From Treponema sp. OMZ 787 (GTDB taxonomy: Bacteria > Spirochaetota > Spirochaetia > Treponematales > Treponemataceae): 64,000 nucleotides of DNA. Location of the stretch: the NCBI RefSeq assembly GCF_024181225.1, contig NZ_CP051198.1:1364001-1428000 (forward strand). The letters are read 5' to 3'. Positions 58,529 to 64,000 of the stretch are shown here, in pieces. Below the pieces are notes generated by a model, which ran no database searches, had not been told where the DNA came from, and was given only the letters and a program-made list of their open reading frames with translations. Every line of letters starts with the position of its first letter. Within the stretch, counting starts at the first letter, position 1. A program made the position numbers and the translations under genes.

Positions 58529-59935
58529 ATGAGCAATTTTTTTTCTGTTAGAATAGAAACGCTCGGCTGCCGCTTAAATCAAGTGGAATCGGATGCCCTT
58601 GCCGTCCGCTTTGCCGAGTGCGGTTTTGATGTGTTTTCAAAAGAAACGGAGCTTTCAATTTTACCCGTAAAACTTTGTATAGTAAATACCTGTACGGTTA
58701 CCGGAAAAGCCGAACAAAAAGCGAGGCGGCTTATCCGCCTTTTATTAAAGGAGCATAATGAGGCTGCCATCCTTGTTACAGGCTGTTATGCTGAACTTGA
58801 AGCCGATTCTATCGAAAAAATAAATGAAAGAATCGTAGCCTTTTCCGGCAAAAAAAAGGATGAGCTTGACGAGCTGCCTCAATTTTTAAAAGAGGCTTGC
58901 CTCAAAAATACATTTGAAAAAAACGATGCGGTTAACCTCAAAAAAAATATTCTTTTTTTTAGAAATCAGGTATATTCAAAAGAAGATAAATCGGATAAAT
59001 CTTTTTTGATAAAGGAAGCCGAAAAAAGAAAAGCAATGTTCAAATTAAGCTCTCCGGTTTTCTTTTTTTATTCGAGGGCCAGTTTAAAGGTTCAAGACGG
59101 GTGCAATAATGCTTGTGCTTATTGCAGAATAAGACTTGCCAGAGGCTATTCCGTTTCTCTGCCTGCAGAGGAAGCCGTCCGCAGGATAATTCAAATAGAA
59201 AAAAACGGATCTTCAGAGGTTGTGTTGTCGGGTGTAAATCTTTCCCAATATAGGGACGAAACTTATGGAGGCTTTGCAAACCTCTTGGCCATGCTTTTGG
59301 AAAACACAAAAAAAATAAGACTCCGAATTTCGAGTATGTATCCCGAATGTGTCGATGAAGACATCTTAAAAATTGTAGAGGACAAAAGGATTTGCCCTCA
59401 TTTTCATCTTTCGGTTCAGTCCGGAAGCGATAAAATTTTAAGGGCGATGAATAGACCTTATAGGGAAGCCGATATAAGAAGAGCTGTAGATAATTTACGC
59501 AAGGTAAAGGATAATCCTTTTATAGGCTGCGATATTATTACGGGTTTTCCTTCCGAGACGGAAGATGATTTTTTGCAAACATTTAAGATGTGTGAAGACT
59601 TAAAAATTCCCGGCATTCATGTTTTCCCCTTTTCAGCCCGCCCCGGGACAAAGGCATTTTCGATGAAGCCTAAGGTTCCTGAAAGGGAAGCAGGAAGAAG
59701 GGCTGCTCTTCTTTCGGAGTTGAGCGAAAAAAACTACCAAAACTATCTGGCTTCATGTAACGGAAAAGTTTTTTTTGGTGTTACCGAAAGGCCTCAAAAA
59801 AATGAAGATTTGAGGATTGTAACCGAAAACTATTTGACTCTTCCTTTAAAAATAAACAAAAAATCCGAAAACTATAAGGGAGGAGAAGGAATTTTTGTTG
59901 TCATCAAAGGCGGATTTGCATATCTTGCGGATTAG
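58529..59935 (+). CDS. mtaB: tRNA t6A37 methylthiotransferase (MtaB-like)
   Basis: 468 residues, radical SAM enzyme that adds a methylthio group to t6A at position 37 of tRNAs reading ANN codons. The N-terminal UPF0004 domain supplies three Cys (TLGCRLNQVE, NTCTVTG, TGCYAE). The radical SAM motif is CNNACAYC (about 192-199) followed by RIRLARG, and a TRAM-like C-terminus. Between these domains is an insert (about 110-180, rich in Lys/Phe) longer than usual. The CRLNQ and NTCTVTG variants favour MtaB over MiaB or RimO. Confidence 0.9.
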   Translation: MSNFFSVRIETLGCRLNQVESDALAVRFAECGFDVFSKETELSILPVKLCIVNTCTVTGKAEQKARRLIRLLLKEHNEAAILVTGCYAELEADSIEKINERIVAFSGKKKDELDELPQFLKEACLKNTFEKNDAVNLKKNILFFRNQVYSKEDKSDKSFLIKEAEKRKAMFKLSSPVFFFYSRASLKVQDGCNNACAYCRIRLARGYSVSLPAEEAVRRIIQIEKNGSSEVVLSGVNLSQYRDETYGGFANLLAMLLENTKKIRLRISSMYPECVDEDILKIVEDKRICPHFHLSVQSGSDKILRAMNRPYREADIRRAVDNLRKVKDNPFIGCDIITGFPSETEDDFLQTFKMCEDLKIPGIHVFPFSARPGTKAFSMKPKVPEREAGRRAALLSELSEKNYQNYLASCNGKVFFGVTERPQKNEDLRIVTENYLTLPLKINKKSENYKGGEGIFVVIKGGFAYLAD

Positions 59936-59993
59936 TGTTTTTTATGATAGAATTAATTTACGCCGAATGTATGGAACTTGAGCGGAGGTAAAA

Positions 59994-61136
59994 ATGAAGA
60001 AAGTAATTGTTTTTTTGTTCTTGTGTACTGCAGTTGTTTTTTTTGGTTTTGCACAGACTACTATGCCGGAACCTGTAGAACCCTCATATGTTTCTCCGCG
60101 GATAAGCGGATTGGGAATTCCTTTTACAACATATCAGGCCGGAACCGAAACATTGTTTACAAATCCGGCTCTCTTTCCTTTTTTGACCAAACGCTGGTCG
60201 GCCGGTAAGATTGCTCTGCATGCAAATGAAGACAGTTTTGGCGGTTTTAGTTCCATATTTGCACCCGAAAAAATAAAAGCTTTTACAGACTACCTTTATA
60301 CAAGTAATAGCAAGTATATTGATTTTGCCGCTACAGGCCCGTTAGCTCTCAGCTTAGCCGATAAAAATTTTGCAGTAGGGATTTTTAACAGATCCATAGC
60401 TCATGCCGATGTAGAAAGTACGGTAACAAAAAAGCTGTTAATAGGCGAAGAGCTTTTGCTAACCGGAGGCTACGGTATCTGTGTTTATGACGATGATGTT
60501 AATAAGGTAGCTTTGGGCTTTCAAATGAAAGGCTTTTTTCAAACTTTTTCTTATGCTCTGAATAAGAGTAAGGCAGATATGGCTTTGGCTGTTAACTCTC
60601 AATTTAAAGACCTAAACATAGTTTTGGCCGGCGGTATCGGTTTGGATGCAGGCTTTTTATATAAGTATGATAACTACTTTTTTTTAGGGCTTACATGTAA
60701 GGATGCTTATACTCCCGTTTTTTTAATTCCGTATAATAGTTTTGAAGATTATAAAAAAGCAGTCACAGCAGGTAAAACACAGTATAAAACGCTTTTACCT
60801 AACTTGAGTGTTGGTATAGGTTCAATGCCCGTTTTTGAAGATATGTGGACTACAATTTCTTCGTTGTCTTTTTATCTTGATTATGAAAATATTTTGGAGC
60901 CTATTTTTAACAAAAATAAGAGTCCTCTTTTAAATATTGCTTTTGGAACCGAAATAGTTTTTCACAAGGTTTTAAGTTTTAGGCTTGGTATGCATGAGCT
61001 TTACCCTCATTTAGGGGTAGGACTTGATTTTACCTATTTTCAGATAGACTTTTCTGCCTTTTTAAAAGAGCTTGGAAATAAACCGTGGGAAAAACACAAA
61101 ATAGGTTTGGACCTTGCTTTTTCATTTGAATATTAA
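59994..61136 (+). CDS. Predicted outer-membrane protein of the treponemal barrel type
   Basis: 380 residues. Signal peptide about 1-20 (VVFFGFAQ). SYVSPRISGLGIPFTTYQAG and TLFTNPALFPFL (about 36-62) recall the N-terminal plug of FadL-like and UPF0164 treponemal proteins. The rest alternates strands and turns and ends FSFEY, compatible with a barrel. GGAGG precedes the ATG. Function not assigned; fatty-acid or small-molecule channel is possible by family likeness only. Confidence 0.65.
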   Translation: MKKVIVFLFLCTAVVFFGFAQTTMPEPVEPSYVSPRISGLGIPFTTYQAGTETLFTNPALFPFLTKRWSAGKIALHANEDSFGGFSSIFAPEKIKAFTDYLYTSNSKYIDFAATGPLALSLADKNFAVGIFNRSIAHADVESTVTKKLLIGEELLLTGGYGICVYDDDVNKVALGFQMKGFFQTFSYALNKSKADMALAVNSQFKDLNIVLAGGIGLDAGFLYKYDNYFFLGLTCKDAYTPVFLIPYNSFEDYKKAVTAGKTQYKTLLPNLSVGIGSMPVFEDMWTTISSLSFYLDYENILEPIFNKNKSPLLNIAFGTEIVFHKVLSFRLGMHELYPHLGVGLDFTYFQIDFSAFLKELGNKPWEKHKIGLDLAFSFEY

Positions 61137-61166
61137 TTTTAACGTAATTTATTTTTAGGAAATCTT

Positions 61167-62093
61167 ATGTCTTTTGAAGTAAAATCGGGCAGCCGTACTA
61201 AAATTCTTTCGCGGTTAGCTCTTCTTTCAGCAACCCTTTTATGGGGAAGTACATTTGTTGCAGTCAGCAGTACAAACGATTTTTTTAAGCCTAACTTTTT
61301 ATTGGCTTGCCGCTTTTTGCCTGCCTGTCTGATTCTTTGTGCCGTGTTTTTTAAACGCTTAAAAAAACTGGACAAGCGTTATTTACGAGCCGGAATGTTT
61401 ATGGGGCTTATCATGTTTGCAGGTTATTCCTTGCAGGCTATTGCTATTACCACAGCGGGAGGTCTTCCGGGCAGGAGCTCTTTTTTGGTGGCTACATATT
61501 GTGTTCTTGTTCCCTTTGTAAATGCCGTAGTTTTAAAAAAGATGCCCGATAAATTCAATATTTTTGCAGCCTTTCTTTGCTTTGCAGGCATCCTTGCAAT
61601 TTCTATGCCCGATTTGATTTTAGAAAGCTCAAAAGGTGTAAACTGGGGAGATGTACTTTCTCTTATAAGCAGCTTTATCTTTGCGGTGTACATAGTTCTT
61701 CTACCTAAATATATGGAAGAACTAGATGCCCCTCTTATTACTATAGCTCAATTTGCCTTTGCAGGAACCTACGCTCTTATTTTTTCTCTTTTGTTTGAAG
61801 ATAATTCCGGCACAATTTGGAACTATCAATCCGTCTTCACTCTAGTTTATCTGACTGTTCTTTGTACGGCCCTCTGCGTCTTGCTTCAAGCTGTGGGACA
61901 AAAGAATACGCCTCCGACGACTGCGGCCCTTATTTTTTCTCTTGAATCGGTGTTCAGCATCTTCCTTTCGATAATGCTAACCGGCGAAAAATTCACGCCG
62001 GCCTTAGCTCTGGGCTGTTCCTGCATCTTTATTGCAATTATAATCTCCGAAACGAAGCTGTCATTTTTGAGGAAGAAACCGCCTATTACTTGA
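61167..62093 (+). CDS. EamA/DMT-family transporter
   Basis: 308 residues, ten membrane helices in two EamA halves. ALLSATLLWGSTFVAV (about 12-27) is the family N-terminal signature, and the second half repeats it with NTPPTTAALIFSLESVFSIF. Members export or import amino acids, nucleobases or metabolites; substrate not predictable. The end overlaps the convergent GH1 gene by eight bases. Confidence 0.9.
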   Translation: MSFEVKSGSRTKILSRLALLSATLLWGSTFVAVSSTNDFFKPNFLLACRFLPACLILCAVFFKRLKKLDKRYLRAGMFMGLIMFAGYSLQAIAITTAGGLPGRSSFLVATYCVLVPFVNAVVLKKMPDKFNIFAAFLCFAGILAISMPDLILESSKGVNWGDVLSLISSFIFAVYIVLLPKYMEELDAPLITIAQFAFAGTYALIFSLLFEDNSGTIWNYQSVFTLVYLTVLCTALCVLLQAVGQKNTPPTTAALIFSLESVFSIFLSIMLTGEKFTPALALGCSCIFIAIIISETKLSFLRKKPPIT

Positions 62094-63369
62094 CATTATA
62101 CTTACAAGGCTCGACATATTTTTCCATCATGGATTTATCGACAGCTCTCTTTTTGATCATTTCGCTGTAGAAGTTTCCGCTTTTTTTGATTGTTCTTTCT
62201 TGGGTTTCATAATTACAGTGGACAAGGCCGAAACGGGCCGATTCTCCTTCCTTCCATTCGAAGTTGTCGATAAAGCACCAATGATAATAGGCTTCAAAGG
62301 GAAGGGGAGACTCGCTTATGAGTTTTAGGTGCTCGTAAATATAGCGGCATCTAAACTGGTCGTTGTTGTCGCAGGTTCCGTTTTCGCTTATGACTATCGG
62401 AAGGGGGAGGCAGTTATAACATTTTTGAGCACACTCTATTAGGCCTAAGGGATAAATATCCCAGCCCAGATCGTTTTTAGGAGTGTTTTCAAAGGCCTTG
62501 TAAGAAAAGCCTCTTACAGCCTGCCTCGAATAATAGTTGACGGCTATAAAGTCAACATAGTTTTTCTTTTTTATGTTTAAAAGATTTTTAAATGGGAATG
62601 AAAACTCTCCCTTAAAACAGGCTTCCATGATTCCGTCTTGGAAGAGTTTGCTTATTCTTTTTGCTGCCTTGTGGTCGGCTTTTTTATTTTGATCCTTGGG
62701 ATGGAAGGCCTGCATATGATGTGCAAAGCTTACCCTTGTGTCCGTGAATCCTTTTTCTTTGCGTATTGCATGGATTAAATCATAGGCCTTGCAGTGGGCG
62801 GCTATGAGGACATTCATCACCTTTAGGGTTTTGGCAATCGATTTTTTTTCAGGCGGCCAAAGGCCCAAAAAGAAGGACTGCACTGCATAGACATTGGGTT
62901 CGTTTATTGTAACATAGTCGCTGCAAAGACTGCTGAGCTCTCTTATGCAAATTTCTACATAGTTTAAGAAAACTTCAACATTTTCTTTTTTTGTAAAGCC
63001 TCCCGAATTTTCAAACCACATTGGATGGCTGAAGTGGTATAGGCTTATTAGAGGCTTGATACCGGCTTTTTGTAAAAGACTTAATTCCGCCTTATAGTGA
63101 TCAAGAGCTTCCATATCGAATTTACCCTTTTCAGGTTCAATACGGGCCCATTCAAGGGACATTCGGTAAGTTTGAATACCCATCTTTTTTAAAAGCTTGG
63201 TATCCTCTTCAACCTTTTCGTAGTGCATGTTTGCACGGGCTACATCTGAGCCGTCATTGGTCATCTTTCGGCCGCAAAAATCGTTCCAGTTGGAATTTAC
63301 CCTTCCTCCCTCAATCTGTGTAGAAGCCGTTGCAACTCCAAGTAAAAATTTTTCCTTTAACTTAAACAT
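62086..63369 (-). CDS. Glycoside hydrolase family 1 (beta-glucosidase/6-phospho-beta-glucosidase-like)
   Basis: 427 residues; start at 63369 (MFKLKEKFLLGVATAS), preceded by GGAGGA, rather than the ATG four codons upstream. The GH1 barrel is clear: ATASTQIEGG (about 14-23), acid/base Glu in TINEPNV (about 153-159), and nucleophile Glu in ISENGTC (about 334-340). It ends with YYHWCFIDNFEW, the +1 subsite. No signal peptide, so cytosolic and acting on imported beta-glucosides or their phosphates. No PTS genes nearby. Confidence 0.93.
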   Translation of the reverse strand: MFKLKEKFLLGVATASTQIEGGRVNSNWNDFCGRKMTNDGSDVARANMHYEKVEEDTKLLKKMGIQTYRMSLEWARIEPEKGKFDMEALDHYKAELSLLQKAGIKPLISLYHFSHPMWFENSGGFTKKENVEVFLNYVEICIRELSSLCSDYVTINEPNVYAVQSFFLGLWPPEKKSIAKTLKVMNVLIAAHCKAYDLIHAIRKEKGFTDTRVSFAHHMQAFHPKDQNKKADHKAAKRISKLFQDGIMEACFKGEFSFPFKNLLNIKKKNYVDFIAVNYYSRQAVRGFSYKAFENTPKNDLGWDIYPLGLIECAQKCYNCLPLPIVISENGTCDNNDQFRCRYIYEHLKLISESPLPFEAYYHWCFIDNFEWKEGESARFGLVHCNYETQERTIKKSGNFYSEMIKKRAVDKSMMEKYVEPCKYNVK

Positions 63370-63399
63370 ATCTTCCTCCATAAAAACTTTTTGTAAGGA

Positions 63400-63942
63400 T
63401 TATAAATCTAAAACTTCTTTGCGATAAAAGTCCACGATGGATCTTCCGTATATCCTTTCATCTCTCTTTGTTAAAGAGCCTATTGTTTTAGGCATTGCCT
63501 TTTCTGACGGCCTGTGCATCATCACTAGGCCGCCTTCTTTTAATATTTTTGATTCTTCTATTTTTTCTAAAAGTTCTATGTGAAATTTATAGGGGAAGGG
63601 TGGATCGAGGTAGATAATGTCAAAGGATTCCTTTGCGCGTTTTATAAAGGTCTCTGCAGGCATCCTCTTACATTCCAGTTTTTTAGCGGCCATGGAAACA
63701 TTTTTTAATAGAACGGGAAATTTATCCGCATCCTTTTCGACAAGGTAAACAGGGTAGGCTCCGCGCGAGTAGGCTTCCAAGCCGCAGACTCCCGATCCGG
63801 TAAAAAGATCTAAAAAAGAAAGACCTGAAAGATCTCCAAGTATTGAAAAAATAGACTCCCTCATCCTGTCCATCGCAGGACGGATTATTCCCTTAGGACA
63901 TTCCACCTGCCTGTTTTTTAAATTGCCTCCGGTTATTCTCAT
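63400..63942 (-). CDS. rsmD: 16S rRNA (guanine-966-N2)-methyltransferase RsmD
   Basis: 180 residues. MRITGGNLKNRQVECPKG start, RPAMDRMRESIFSIL (about 22-36), SAM-binding LDLFTGSGVCGLEAYSRGA (about 44-62) and catalytic DPPFPY (about 117-122). It methylates G966 of 16S rRNA in the small subunit. Possibly cotranscribed with the GH1 gene 30 bases downstream. Bases 63943-64000 contain only its upstream region. Confidence 0.94.
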   Translation of the reverse strand: MRITGGNLKNRQVECPKGIIRPAMDRMRESIFSILGDLSGLSFLDLFTGSGVCGLEAYSRGAYPVYLVEKDADKFPVLLKNVSMAAKKLECKRMPAETFIKRAKESFDIIYLDPPFPYKFHIELLEKIEESKILKEGGLVMMHRPSEKAMPKTIGSLTKRDERIYGRSIVDFYRKEVLDL

Positions 63943-64000
63943 AGGAATAATTATAACATAGACCTATCCTAAGTTCAATAACTCTGAAAGTTCATTTTGA

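Overview
The window is a dense stretch of bacterial chromosome from a spirochete, most probably an oral Treponema close to T. denticola. The evidence is the AT-rich base composition, the long lipoprotein and outer-membrane-barrel genes with no wider relatives I can name, an archaeal-type phenylalanyl-tRNA synthetase beta chain, a spiro-SPASM protein, and the dnaG-rpoD order. The species is inference from recognised gene content, not from an alignment. I see no prophage, insertion sequence or CRISPR array.

Layout. 1-5.8 kb: a partial Asp-rich repeat protein, an HtrA-like lipoprotein protease, an S41-type lipoprotein protease, a PepSY-like secreted protein, an Rpn-type nuclease, and two structured intergenic elements. 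5.8-17.2 kb: a conserved core with DNA primase, sigma-70, a zinc-ribbon coiled-coil protein, RNase P RNA, a TPR protein and the rod-shape cluster mreB-mreC-mreD-PBP2-rodA. 17.3-29.7 kb: three tRNA genes (initiator Met, Arg-CCT, Gly-TCC), an orphan phosphonate-type binding lipoprotein, aldose epimerase, a purine permease, cytidine deaminase, a degenerate M23 protein, pheT, a Gx transporter, a SlyD-like isomerase and small envelope proteins. 29.7-34.8 kb: a three-gene glycan cassette (degenerate radical-SAM/SPASM protein, glycosyltransferase, and a SpsF + SpsG-like + methyltransferase fusion), the most interesting part of the window. 34.8-44.7 kb: glpK, an iron alcohol dehydrogenase, ruvB, rlmK-like, rex, a 30-residue COX24/AURKAIP1-like ribosomal protein, dxs, the c-di-AMP synthase pair cdaA-cdaR, and acpS. 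44.7-46.4 kb: a decaying GntR/ABC exporter operon whose operator is still perfect. 46.5-64 kb: secA, purN, purH, a BrnT/BrnA toxin-antitoxin pair, era, an RnfB-like ferredoxin protein, lepA, brnQ, bactofilin plus TPR, MtaB, an outer-membrane protein, a DMT exporter, a GH1 glucosidase and rsmD.

How it fits together. Most genes serve the core cell cycle and envelope: replication priming and transcription (dnaG, rpoD), elongation of the cell wall (mre/rodA), secretion (secA), ribosome maturation and translation (era, rsmD, rlmK, lepA, MtaB, RNase P), isoprenoid and lipid supply (dxs, acpS), and redox sensing (rex). Accessory content is small: the Rpn nuclease, BrnTA, the broken ABC operon and the hairpin elements. 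The possible new system is the 29.7-34.8 kb cassette. By domain content it could make and attach a nucleotide-activated, methylated sugar, plausibly for surface or flagellin glycosylation.
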